Program-made: the position numbers and the translations under genes
Shown: in pieces, positions 32,965 to 41,597 of the stretch
Layout: each line of letters begins with the position of its first letter
Numbering within the stretch: the first letter of the stretch is position 1
Notes under the pieces: model-generated
What the model was told of the DNA's origin: nothing
The model's input: the letters and a program-made list of their open reading frames with translations, nothing else
The model's database searches: none
NCBI GenBank assembly: GCA_002440235.1
Contig: DJRZ01000015.1
Location: 1 to 50,177 of the forward strand
DNA length: 50,177 bases
Origin: Alphaproteobacteria bacterium UBA6347
Lineage (GTDB): Bacteria > Pseudomonadota > Alphaproteobacteria > CAAGCB01 > CAG-977
Direction: 5' to 3'

Positions 32965-34239
32965 ATGATTGATTTGTCCGCGCCGCCGTTCGCTTTGCTG
33001 GCGGAAAGGGATATGGATCTGCTGGTGTTGGAGGAAATGCTGTCCTCCGACCCGTTTAAAAAATGGCTGGTGGACAAGCTGTACGGCGGCACCCGCCAGT
33101 TCCGCCGTTTTATCGGCGCGTGGCACACCCCCGTTTTGGAACCGCTGGGATCCGTCGACATTCTGTTCGTGTTCGAAGAAATGTCCGCCGGACGCCGCTG
33201 CGCGATTCTGATCGAAAACAAAATCGACCAGCCCAAGCAGGATTTGCAGGCGCAGCGTTATTTCGAATTCGGCGAAAAGGGCGTACAGGACGGGCTGTGG
33301 GACGAATACCTGACCTGTCTTTTGTCCCCGCAGGCGTACTTTTCCAGTCTGGAACCGTCGGAATACTTTTCCAGCTATCTCAGCTACGAGGAAATCGAGG
33401 AATGGTTTTCCATGGCAGCGGTCAAAACGAACAGCGCGACGCCCGAACGGTCCGCCTATAAAAAAACGCTGATCCGCAAAGCCATCGAACAGGGCGCGGG
33501 CATCATGCGCCGCCAAATGCGCAACAAAGCCGCGACGTATTCGTCCGCACCGCCCCCCGTGACGGGCGGCGCGAAAACGCAGGCGTCCGCGGCGTCTTTG
33601 CAGGACGTTTCCGTCGCCAGACGCCAGTCCGCCGCGTACGATCAGGCTCCGATGCCCGTTACGGCGGAACAGCAGACTTTCCAAGACGATCCGGAACCGG
33701 TCGTCCAGCCGAAGAAAAAAGCTTCCGTGTCCGATTTCCGCATTTTTCCGGGCGGCGTGTTCAATCTGCCCGCCGGATACCGCGAAGCCGAAGACACGAT
33801 CGTCGGCAAATTTTTCGCGGACATGCTGGCTTTCACCCGCCAGCGCTACCCCGAACTGGGCATGAAGAAACCGACGGGCAGCGCCGAAGAGGCGTCCTGG
33901 GTCGAATTCGCGCCCGAAGAATTTCCGCGCGAAGTCCGCATCATTCACAAAATGCCGCAGGGATTTATGGATTTGTCGTTCGCGATGACGACTCTGGCGA
34001 TGATTCAGCCGCCCTACCAGCCCTATATGGACAGCGACATGACGTTCAAGGAAAACGGCAAAACCGCCGTGATTCGCATCAACGTGCCGCTGATTGATCC
34101 GCAGCAGGGATTCGACGTGCAACGCGACGTTGTCAATTTCGCTTTGCAAAAGGCGGAAAAATTGTACCGGCTGTACATGCACGTCGTGAACAACGGCACG
34201 GCGGGCAAAGGTTTCGCCCCCGAAGAGCTTTATCTGTAA
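32965..34239 (+). CDS. PD-(D/E)XK nuclease-like protein with unknown C-terminal domain
   Basis: A 424-residue protein. Residues 40-110 contain the nuclease signature: D65 in GSVDILFVFEE, then IENKID (E84, K86), then QDLQAQRYFEFG, as in the PDDEXK_4 group. Residues 175-245 are a low-complexity linker rich in Ala, Pro and Gln. The last 175 residues form a second globular domain (SDFRIFPGGVFNLPAGYREA) that I do not recognise. Members of this nuclease group occur in defence loci but also as housekeeping proteins. Composition matches the core genome rather than the GmrSD-type neighbour, and the gene has its own promoter. DNA cleavage is inferred from motif only. Confidence 0.65.
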   Translation: MIDLSAPPFALLAERDMDLLVLEEMLSSDPFKKWLVDKLYGGTRQFRRFIGAWHTPVLEPLGSVDILFVFEEMSAGRRCAILIENKIDQPKQDLQAQRYFEFGEKGVQDGLWDEYLTCLLSPQAYFSSLEPSEYFSSYLSYEEIEEWFSMAAVKTNSATPERSAYKKTLIRKAIEQGAGIMRRQMRNKAATYSSAPPPVTGGAKTQASAASLQDVSVARRQSAAYDQAPMPVTAEQQTFQDDPEPVVQPKKKASVSDFRIFPGGVFNLPAGYREAEDTIVGKFFADMLAFTRQRYPELGMKKPTGSAEEASWVEFAPEEFPREVRIIHKMPQGFMDLSFAMTTLAMIQPPYQPYMDSDMTFKENGKTAVIRINVPLIDPQQGFDVQRDVVNFALQKAEKLYRLYMHVVNNGTAGKGFAPEELYL

Positions 34240-34266
34240 AAAAACACCGCTTCGTGTACAAAAAAG

Positions 34267-34295
34267 TTGACAAAAAATCATTTTCCCTTCATATT
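34267..34295 (+). promoter_or_regulatory. Promoter of the metallopeptidase gene
   Basis: TTGACA (34267-34272), 17 bp, CATATT (34290-34295), 29 bp before the ATG. AAGGAG precedes the start. Confidence 0.65.
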
Positions 34296-34324
34296 TCCCT
34301 TAACGAATTGAAGGAGATAACACC

Positions 34325-35341
34325 ATGGTTTTAAGTTATCAGGAATTTATGGCGCAGGGCGGCGTCGAAAGTTTCCACAGCGGATCGCGCAACGCGCAGA
34401 ACCGTCCGTTGGCGCGCGCGTTCAAACGTCAAAAGGTCGACCAGTCGCCCGAACGCATGGAACGGCTGAAAAAAATGCTGTCCGAAAGCAAAACGGGACG
34501 CCAGACTCTGGAATTTCTGGAACAAAAAGGGTCGGAAATGGTGTTCGAAAAGATGAAGTATTACGGATACTTCTCGCCCGACAAGAATCTGGTCGCTCTG
34601 AACCCCAAAATGTCCGACGAGGATCTGGCGGTCACCATGGTGCATGAAATCCGCCACGCGTGGCAGGATTCGCAAATGCAGACGACTTCGCCCGAAATGA
34701 CGCCGAAATCGTTTTTCGTCAGCGGATTCGCGATCGAAGCCGACGCTTGCGCCGCCGAAGTCACCTACGCCCACGAAATGCGCGAAACGAATCCCAAAAT
34801 CTGGGACGCGCACCAAAAATCCGGTTACGCGCCGATGAGCACCGCGTTCGAAAAAACGTTCAAGGAAACGGGCGACGTCGACAAAGCCCGCGCCGACGCT
34901 CTGCTGACGTGGTACGACTTAAAGGTCAGACAGTCCTACACCAAAGGCTACACGCAGTACATCGGCGCCGTCGCGCGCGAATTGACCAAACAAAAGGAAA
35001 AAGAACCGCAGTATTTCGCCGAAGACCGTCCGACGAAGAAAATCGTCGACACGCTGTTCAAGGATTACGACGGCAAACAGTTTCTGACCGACGCCAAAGC
35101 GCTGGAAACGCCCGAACGCCTGAGCATCGGCGAAGAACGCGCGAAAATCATGTCCCGCGCCTTGATTCCCTATATGTCGAAATACAAGCGCACGCCCGAA
35201 CAGCTGGGGCTGGACAAGATCACCGTGAACCGCGCGGACGGCACAAAGACGAACTGCGCGCTGATCGTTCAGCAGGTCAAGGACGAAAAGAAACTGTCCA
35301 ACGCGCTGAAAGCCTTGCAGCAAAAGGGCGCGTCCCGTTGA
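34325..35341 (+). CDS. HExxH metallopeptidase-like protein (DUF6782-like)
   Basis: A 338-residue soluble protein without signal peptide. VHEIRHAWQD gives the zinc motif H107-E108-xx-H111, and FAIEADACAAE about 27 residues on provides E138 as third ligand, a gluzincin-like layout. The pattern HExRHxxQ then EADAxA resembles the uncharacterised DUF6782 group; that name is recalled, not checked. The C-terminal 150 residues are charged and helical. It has its own promoter and a terminator. Lack of an export signal and the position 1.1 kb from a T6SS operon allow an effector role, but a cytoplasmic protease is equally possible. Confidence 0.65.
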   Translation: MVLSYQEFMAQGGVESFHSGSRNAQNRPLARAFKRQKVDQSPERMERLKKMLSESKTGRQTLEFLEQKGSEMVFEKMKYYGYFSPDKNLVALNPKMSDEDLAVTMVHEIRHAWQDSQMQTTSPEMTPKSFFVSGFAIEADACAAEVTYAHEMRETNPKIWDAHQKSGYAPMSTAFEKTFKETGDVDKARADALLTWYDLKVRQSYTKGYTQYIGAVARELTKQKEKEPQYFAEDRPTKKIVDTLFKDYDGKQFLTDAKALETPERLSIGEERAKIMSRALIPYMSKYKRTPEQLGLDKITVNRADGTKTNCALIVQQVKDEKKLSNALKALQQKGASR

Positions 35342-35358
35342 ATTTAAAATCGTTACGA

Positions 35359-35391
35359 AAAAAGCCGTCCGGTTTCGGGCGGCTTTTTTTT
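35359..35391 (+). terminator. Bidirectional terminator between metallopeptidase and esterase genes
   Basis: AAAGCCGTCCG pairs with CGGGCGGCTTT (one G-T pair) over a GTTT loop, with a T run after it and an A run before it. It can serve both convergent genes. Confidence 0.85.
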
Positions 35392-35412
35392 GCGGCGGAC
35401 GCGCGCGTCGTT

Positions 35413-36174
35413 TCAACCGCGGTTCAGCCACAGCCAGTTCATAAACAGCGGCACCTGTTTTTCCCAATCGGCTTCGCAATGTCTGCCGCCGATCTGGCGG
35501 TACATGTAGGGTTGAACGCCTTTGGCGTACAGGCGGTCGTTGACGGATTTGTTGCAGGCGTTCGCGATCGCCCTGCCGCGCGGGGAACCGCTTTCGTTGC
35601 CGCCCCAGCTCAGAAACACTTTCGTGTCGGGATTCAAGTCGTTTCCGGCGATCGCAGCGCGCAGTTCGCGTCCGCAAAACGAAATGGCGGAGGAAACGCA
35701 CGCGGCTTTTGAAAAAACGCCGTTATGGCAGACCGCCGCGTACAGCGCCATCAGCCCGCCCATCGAACTGCCGCCGATTCCCGTCGCTTCGCGGTGGGAC
35801 CACGTTCTGAAATCCGCGTCGACATGGGGTTTCACGTCGTTGACGATCCATTCCATCGTTTCGCGTCCGGTGCCGTCAATCGGTCCGACGAACGAATCCC
35901 AATGATACGGGCAGTATTCCCGCAAACGGTCGTTGCCGGTGTGGGAACATTCCAGTCCGACGACGATGATTTTCTTTTCCCAGCCGTCCAGAAACGCTTT
36001 CAATCCCCAGCTTTTGCCGTACGTCGCGTCCGAATCGAAAAACAGGTTGTGTCCGTCGAACATGTACATCACGGGATAGCGTTCGTCCGACGCGTCGTAA
36101 TCGTCGGGCAGATAAATGTGCAGCCGCCTGTTTTCGCCCGCGAACGGAAAGAAAAAATCCTGTTTGACGATCAT
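35413..36174 (-). CDS. Esterase D/Fes-like alpha/beta hydrolase
   Basis: A 253-residue esterase. The start (ENRRLHIYLPDDYDASDERY) with PVMYMFDGHNLF is typical of the putative esterase/enterochelin esterase group. The nucleophile elbow is GGSSMGG with Ser about 125. HCEADWEKQVPLFMNWLW carries the likely catalytic His near the end. Cytoplasmic, as no signal is seen. The substrate is unknown; siderophore esterase activity would be guesswork because no iron genes are near. The start at 36174 follows GGGGAGGG, excluding a longer frame. Confidence 0.75.
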   Translation of the reverse strand: MIVKQDFFFPFAGENRRLHIYLPDDYDASDERYPVMYMFDGHNLFFDSDATYGKSWGLKAFLDGWEKKIIVVGLECSHTGNDRLREYCPYHWDSFVGPIDGTGRETMEWIVNDVKPHVDADFRTWSHREATGIGGSSMGGLMALYAAVCHNGVFSKAACVSSAISFCGRELRAAIAGNDLNPDTKVFLSWGGNESGSPRGRAIANACNKSVNDRLYAKGVQPYMYRQIGGRHCEADWEKQVPLFMNWLWLNRG

Positions 36175-36296
36175 TTTTCGCCCTCCCCTTTGCTTTGACG
36201 GGAACGATTTTGGCACTTAAAGCGGCGTTGAAGTCAAGAAAAAAAAGGAAGAGCGTTTTCCCTTGCGGAACGAGGCGCCGTCGGAAACGGCGACTT

Positions 36297-36331
36297 AAAA
36301 GCCCCGCGAGTCAACGACTTGCAGGGCTTTA
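36297..36331 (-). terminator. Terminator after tRNA-fMet
   Basis: Minus strand AAAGCCCTGC pairs with GCGGGGCTTT, with an inner AGTC/GACT extension and a GTT loop, followed by TTTTAAG. It begins 2 bp after the tRNA CCA. Confidence 0.75.
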
Positions 36332-36332
36332 T

Positions 36333-36410
<78 letters not shown>

Positions 36411-36426
36411 ATCAGATAACGAATAT

Positions 36427-36455
36427 TATATAGCACCGCGAAAAGGCGTTGGCAA
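36427..36455 (-). promoter_or_regulatory. Promoter of tRNA-fMet
   Basis: Minus strand TTGCCA (36455-36450), 17 bp, TATATA (36432-36427); TATAAT overlaps 2 bp further on. It lies between the tssM stop and the tRNA. Confidence 0.65.
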
Positions 36456-36462
36456 CACTTTT

Positions 36463-39400
36463 TTATATTTTTTCGTCCCCTTCGCCTTTTTCCGCCTTTT
36501 CCCAATCCCGTTTCGTCGGCCATTCGTCGGGCGACGGCACGTCCCGGTTGAACTTCACCGCAACGAAATAGGTGAATTTCGCGCCCGATTTATCCTTGAC
36601 CGTCAGCGGAACGTAAATCCGACCGTTGTTCGGATCCTGATAGCCGCCGCGTTGCAGGTAAATCCGGAAAATCGCCCAGTAATCGGCGAAACGAATGCGC
36701 GCTTCGGGCGTTTCGTCGCCGGACAGTTTGTAGAAGTTCAGCGTGACCGGCGCGGACGCCGCCCCCTGTCCCAGCTTGATTTCCGTCGTCATGGCGGTGC
36801 TGAACCGGCGACCGGAGGCGCCTTTTTCAGTCGTCAGTTCGACGGCGCGAAACCGGTTGACCGCAGAAACGCCCTTGACCGGCATCAGATTGTTCTGCAT
36901 TTCGACGGGCGCCTGATAAAGCGACCAGACCAGCGGTTTTTTGGCGTTTGTCAGCTGATCCGCGATTTTCAAGATGTCGGACGCCCATTCCAGTTTTTCC
37001 TTTTCCTTGAACAAATCAAGGTTTCTGTCGAACAACGGCGCGTCGCCGTCGTCCGTTTCCGTCCGTTCGCGCGCGGTCATTTGCAGCAACTTGGTCAGTT
37101 TCCGCATTTCCCGCGGCGATACCGTCTTTTTCGCGCCGCAGTTCCGGCACAGCGGAAACGCGTTCATATCCCGCAAAATGTTTTGGAAATTCTCTTCCAG
37201 CTTTTTTTCGTTTTCGCGGCGCAGCAAATCGACGCCGTTTTCGACAAAGCCGTTCCACCACCCGATTTTGCTGTGCGGCGCCGTCGTGTACACGTTCAGG
37301 AAAGAGTTCTTCAGCTCTCTGTCCGACATCGACGTCAGCTTGTTCCACGCCTGTTCCGGATCGTCCGGCAATTCCGCCCACGCGTTCAGCGCTTTCTGTC
37401 CGGCGTCCGTGAACAGCGGCGTCAGCATATTCAGTTCGTCGTTGACCAAAGCCGCGTAGTCCGCCTTTTGCCGTTTCAAAACGTCCGACAGGAACGTGTC
37501 GTCGATGTCCTTTAAAATATTCAGACAGCGCGCGTAAATGTTTTGCAGCAGAGAGTTGATCCGGAACGCCTTTAACGTTTCCAGCCGCTGTTTAAATTCC
37601 GCCCAGCTGTTCGCCGGTTCGTACACGTTGTCGGGATAAGTCCCCCAATAGCGCAAAAACGCGTCCAGATATTTTTCGAACACGGCGAGCCGTTCGTCAT
37701 AGCGGCTGTATTCGCGCATGAACGTGGGCGGCAGAACTTCCTGCGGTCCGAATTGTTTGTTTTTCATGTACGGCTGGGCGATGCTGAACACGTTTTCCAA
37801 CAGCTGTTTGACCGCCGCGGGGTCGTACCCTTTGGCGTAGTTCAAATCGCCGATCGATTCCTGCGCCAGCCGTTCCGAAAAATCGAACACGGATTCCTCC
37901 GCCGCCTTTTGTTCCACGAATCCGTATGTTTCCGTTTGCGTTTCCGGCAGTTTTTTCAGTTCGGAATCCAAAACGACGATTCTGACCAGATCGGCGTTCG
38001 CCAGCAGCATTTTGCGGATTTCAGCCGCTTTTTTCGCGATTTCCCCGTTGTCCCGATACTGCGCGGCGATCGCGTCGTAGTTCGCCAGCGCCTCTTTGAT
38101 CGAGCGTTGCGTTTTAATCCAGATCGATTTGAAATCGCCGTTTTGCAGTTCCGCGTCGTCGGGCACTTTCAACACGGACGCCGCGGCGTACAGTTTTTCC
38201 CAAATGCGGAAAGTATAGCCCGACAAGTCCTGTTTTTCAAAAAACTGCCAACTAAACAGCGGAGCGTTTTTCAGTTCGTCGATCCGTTTGCGCAAATCCG
38301 CCGTTTCCCGCGTCAGCTTTCGGGCGGTTTTTTCCTCCCTGCTTTTGATCGTTTCGCGCAAAGCCCGCATGTCCTGCGGCTGGATCGGAAAGTTTTTGAT
38401 TTCGTCGTACACGAAATCGAAATCGTTTTTCAACAGCCCTTTGTAATCCCGCGCGGCGTAACGCACCAGCGCGTCCAGCGACACGCCGCCGCCCCACACG
38501 CCGAAAGACGCGTCCGTCCGTTCCTTTTTCATCGGGTTGGCGACCTGAATGCGCCGGATCAAACGGTCCAGTCCGGCGACCTGTTCCTTTTGCCGCGCGA
38601 CCAGATCGTTCCACGCCGAAACGCTTTCGTTCAGCTGTTCCGCCGTCATGATCGAATCCAGACCGCCGCTTTGTTCGTCCAGCCCCCGATACGTTTCTTC
38701 CAGCCGTTCCGACAGGGCGACGGCGCGTTTAATGCCGGAATACAGCGTCTGCGGATAGGCGTTCAGATCGTTCCACGCCGACAGAATGCTGTCCAGCCCC
38801 GTGCGCTGGGCGGCGAAATACGCGGAGGAATGAATATAGGCGGGATCCATCGTCATCGTGTATTTCCGGTCGTAGCGCGTTTGAAAACCGTTCAGCAGGG
38901 TCATCGTGTCGCCGGGAATATCGGGAATCAAATAGCTGATCATCGGTTTCAGTTGGAATCCGCCTTTGGCGAACAAAGCCGTAAAGTCTTCGTTTTCAAC
39001 GGAATCCAGCAGGGAAAACGACGCGATGACCTCGCGTTTATTGGACGTCAGTTCGGCGTTTTCGCCCTGCGCGATGATTTTGTCGCCCGTGCTTTTGATA
39101 ACGGGCATGCGCACCATGATCGCCTGCATCTGGTTGAAAATGAACGCTTTGTCGTCGTATCCCATATCCTTGTCGCGACCGAAGACAAACAGGCTCGCCG
39201 TTTTGAAACCGAACGGCGCGACGTTTTCCGTTTCGCGTTCGGAATACGCTTCGAAAAACAGCTGCAAGCGCGAAGCCGCCTCGCCTTTAACGGGATCGTT
39301 GTCCAGAACGTAGCGACCGTCGTCCGTTTTTTTGATCAGCGGCGAATCGAACAGCCCGCCCCTTTGCAGCAAAGACGTCAGGGACGCGTAATATTCCGTC

Positions 39401-40824
39401 GACGAACCGAGCTGAGTTTCCAGCTTCGCCGCTTTGAAACGCGCCGCAGACAGCCAAATCGTTCCGAGAGCGACCATCGACAGGCACAGCAGGTATTTCG
39501 GAATGTTGCGCTTGACCTGCTCTTTTTTGGTAAAGCAGGCGTCCGGCGAAACGCGGAAAACAATCTTTCGCAACAATTCGCGGATAAAGTACGGACGCGA
39601 TCCGTTTTTGGATTCGTGCGGGATCGGCGCCTCTTCGACCGGTCGGTTGCACAACTGCGCGTAAGACGGGCTGAGCGTGACATCGCCGCTTTTGGCGGAC
39701 GTGAAGAACACGCCTTCCAGCACGGCGTTGTCCGCCCCGTGGAAATTGCCTTCGCCGAACAGGGCGCGCAAATAAACGGAAAGATTCTGATACAGCTTCG
39801 CGAAGTTTTCGGGAAACAGATAAATCTTTCCCGTGATTTCCGTGCGGCTGTCCAGCGCCGACAGCTTTGTCGCCACATTGCGCGACAGCATGCTTTTTTC
39901 GCATCCTGCGCGCAGACGTTCGATCAATCCGTCCCAGAATTTTTTGAACGATTCCGCGCTGTACGCCGCCGTCGGAGAATCGTTGACCCACCCGAAAATC
40001 TGCGACCGCAAATCGTCGCTGACGCTCATGACGTATTCGTCGAAACCGTTGACCATGTCGGTCTTCGTAATGACGACGTAACACGGCAGACGCATTCCGA
40101 CCGTATGCAGCAGCTGACCGATTTCCGTCGTCATCAGCACGGCCTTTTGCTGGGACAGGGCTTCGTCGTCGGCCAGCAAAGCGTCCGCGGGAATGGTGAC
40201 GACCACGCCGTCCAAAGGCTTTTTAAACCGCTTGCGGCGCAACAGGCGACCGATGTAGTTCCATTCGGCGCTGCTGCCGTTCAGCCAGCGGTCGAAAAAA
40301 ACGTGTCCGTTGACGTCGCAGACGACGGATTTCGCCCCCAGCCACAAACGGAACGGCTGGCTTTTGATTTCGCCGTTTTCGGCGGTTTCCTCTTCAACGG
40401 AGGCGACCATTTCCAGTTCGCTGTTGCGCAACAGCGAGGATTTGCCCGACATCGGTTCGCCGACGATCATGAACCACGGCTGTTCGTACAGATTCCGGCT
40501 GTGCATTTTCAACAGGCGCAACCCCTGTCTGAAAAGCGTGTTGATTTTGACGATCTGGTCGGACAGCTTTTGTTTGGCTTTTTGGTGTTCGCTGCCGCCG
40601 CGCACCAGCTGAGCCAAATGATGCCAGATCATCAAATCGTTTTTGATTTCCTTTGTTTCCTTGACTTTCAACCGTTTTCTGCCGTATTTGCGCGCCAGCG
40701 GCAAAACAATGAAGAAAAAGACGGCGAGAACGACCAAAGCCCCGACGACCCAGTACAGTCCCGCGGGCGCGCCGCCGCCCGTTTCCAAAACGGAGTTGTT
40801 CATCATTTTCATCGAATTGTTCAT
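36463..40824 (-). CDS. tssM: T6SS membrane-complex protein TssM (IcmF)
   Basis: A 1453-residue inner-membrane protein of the T6SS trans-envelope complex. Residues 23-44 form a membrane helix (YWVVGALVVLAVFFFIVLPL). A cytoplasmic NTPase-like domain follows with Walker A GEPMSGKS at 122-129 and VVITKTDMVNGFDEY. A second helix near 450 (KYLLCLSMVALGTIWLSAA) leads into a long periplasmic part. Most TssM proteins have a two-helix hairpin at the start and about 1100-1200 residues. Here only one early helix is clear and the periplasmic part is longer. It would bind TssL inside and TssJ outside. It is the last gene of the operon, 6 bp after tssL. Confidence 0.93.
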   Translation of the reverse strand: MNNSMKMMNNSVLETGGGAPAGLYWVVGALVVLAVFFFIVLPLARKYGRKRLKVKETKEIKNDLMIWHHLAQLVRGGSEHQKAKQKLSDQIVKINTLFRQGLRLLKMHSRNLYEQPWFMIVGEPMSGKSSLLRNSELEMVASVEEETAENGEIKSQPFRLWLGAKSVVCDVNGHVFFDRWLNGSSAEWNYIGRLLRRKRFKKPLDGVVVTIPADALLADDEALSQQKAVLMTTEIGQLLHTVGMRLPCYVVITKTDMVNGFDEYVMSVSDDLRSQIFGWVNDSPTAAYSAESFKKFWDGLIERLRAGCEKSMLSRNVATKLSALDSRTEITGKIYLFPENFAKLYQNLSVYLRALFGEGNFHGADNAVLEGVFFTSAKSGDVTLSPSYAQLCNRPVEEAPIPHESKNGSRPYFIRELLRKIVFRVSPDACFTKKEQVKRNIPKYLLCLSMVALGTIWLSAARFKAAKLETQLGSSTEYYASLTSLLQRGGLFDSPLIKKTDDGRYVLDNDPVKGEAASRLQLFFEAYSERETENVAPFGFKTASLFVFGRDKDMGYDDKAFIFNQMQAIMVRMPVIKSTGDKIIAQGENAELTSNKREVIASFSLLDSVENEDFTALFAKGGFQLKPMISYLIPDIPGDTMTLLNGFQTRYDRKYTMTMDPAYIHSSAYFAAQRTGLDSILSAWNDLNAYPQTLYSGIKRAVALSERLEETYRGLDEQSGGLDSIMTAEQLNESVSAWNDLVARQKEQVAGLDRLIRRIQVANPMKKERTDASFGVWGGGVSLDALVRYAARDYKGLLKNDFDFVYDEIKNFPIQPQDMRALRETIKSREEKTARKLTRETADLRKRIDELKNAPLFSWQFFEKQDLSGYTFRIWEKLYAAASVLKVPDDAELQNGDFKSIWIKTQRSIKEALANYDAIAAQYRDNGEIAKKAAEIRKMLLANADLVRIVVLDSELKKLPETQTETYGFVEQKAAEESVFDFSERLAQESIGDLNYAKGYDPAAVKQLLENVFSIAQPYMKNKQFGPQEVLPPTFMREYSRYDERLAVFEKYLDAFLRYWGTYPDNVYEPANSWAEFKQRLETLKAFRINSLLQNIYARCLNILKDIDDTFLSDVLKRQKADYAALVNDELNMLTPLFTDAGQKALNAWAELPDDPEQAWNKLTSMSDRELKNSFLNVYTTAPHSKIGWWNGFVENGVDLLRRENEKKLEENFQNILRDMNAFPLCRNCGAKKTVSPREMRKLTKLLQMTARERTETDDGDAPLFDRNLDLFKEKEKLEWASDILKIADQLTNAKKPLVWSLYQAPVEMQNNLMPVKGVSAVNRFRAVELTTEKGASGRRFSTAMTTEIKLGQGAASAPVTLNFYKLSGDETPEARIRFADYWAIFRIYLQRGGYQDPNNGRIYVPLTVKDKSGAKFTYFVAVKFNRDVPSPDEWPTKRDWEKAEKGEGDEKI

Positions 40825-40830
40825 TGCGGG

Positions 40831-41583
40831 TCACTCCGTTTTTTGCAGGGAAACGTCCGACGCCGGCGATACGGCTTTGAACGTCGAAGGTTTGCGGTAC
40901 GTCTGGGGAATGGAGCTTTGCGCCGCGACGAACAGAGTGCGGCGGAATTCGTCGGTCGCGTTCAAAAACGCGGACATGTTCACGGCGAAAGCGAATATCA
41001 TGAACGCCGCGCACGCGATCATCGCGCACTTTACCGTTTTAAAGGGGTTTGTTTTTTGCGCGTGGGCGGTTTTCAGATTTTCGACGTCAATCGGCGTGAT
41101 CGTTTCGTCCGACACGTCGAATTTCGATCGGGAAAAGCGCGACGCGCACACTTTCATGCGCCGTTCGACGTATTCGGGATTGCCGCGGTAAATGCCGTCG
41201 AACCCCAATCCGATCATCGTGTAGAACACTTCCAGCAAATCGCCGGAATCCGGATCGTCCAGCGCTTCGGTCAGCAAATCGAAAAACTTTTCGTCCCCCG
41301 ACAGTTCGTTATAGTCGCGCGCCAGTTCGCGCCATTCGCCGCTGAACGGGAAATTTCCCTCCTTGACCATATAGTCGACGAAGAAAATCAGCGGGCGTTC
41401 GACGCGGGCGAACTCCTTTTCCAGCGCGGGCGATTTCGCGGCAGTTTCGCGGGCGTCCGCCAGCAGCATGTTGATCCGGCGCAGAAAGATTTCCTTGTCC
41501 GGTCGGTTTCCGGCATTCGCGTACTGCCAATAGTCGCAAACGCAACCCAGCAGGGGACGGCAGAGTTTTTCCAAATCGTTCAT
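40831..41583 (-). CDS. tssL: T6SS membrane-complex protein TssL (DotU type)
   Basis: A 250-residue protein with a cytoplasmic helical domain and one C-terminal membrane helix (CAMIACAAFMIFAFAVNMSAF). LIFFVDYMVKEGNFPFSGEW and DLLEVFYTMIGLGFDGIYRG correspond to the conserved hook domain of DotU/TssL. It anchors the T6SS baseplate to the membrane complex with TssM. No OmpA-like peptidoglycan-binding extension is present. Start MNDLEKL at 41583 follows AAGGTGGG. About 40 residues follow the helix, a short periplasmic tail. Confidence 0.88.
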   Translation of the reverse strand: MNDLEKLCRPLLGCVCDYWQYANAGNRPDKEIFLRRINMLLADARETAAKSPALEKEFARVERPLIFFVDYMVKEGNFPFSGEWRELARDYNELSGDEKFFDLLTEALDDPDSGDLLEVFYTMIGLGFDGIYRGNPEYVERRMKVCASRFSRSKFDVSDETITPIDVENLKTAHAQKTNPFKTVKCAMIACAAFMIFAFAVNMSAFLNATDEFRRTLFVAAQSSIPQTYRKPSTFKAVSPASDVSLQKTE

Positions 41584-41597
41584 AAAGCCCACCTTAA

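Noticed and set aside
31207..34239. GmrSD-type and PD-(D/E)XK genes as one two-gene defence operon
   Set aside because: The second gene has its own promoter (32905-32933), a 108-bp gap and clearly different base composition.
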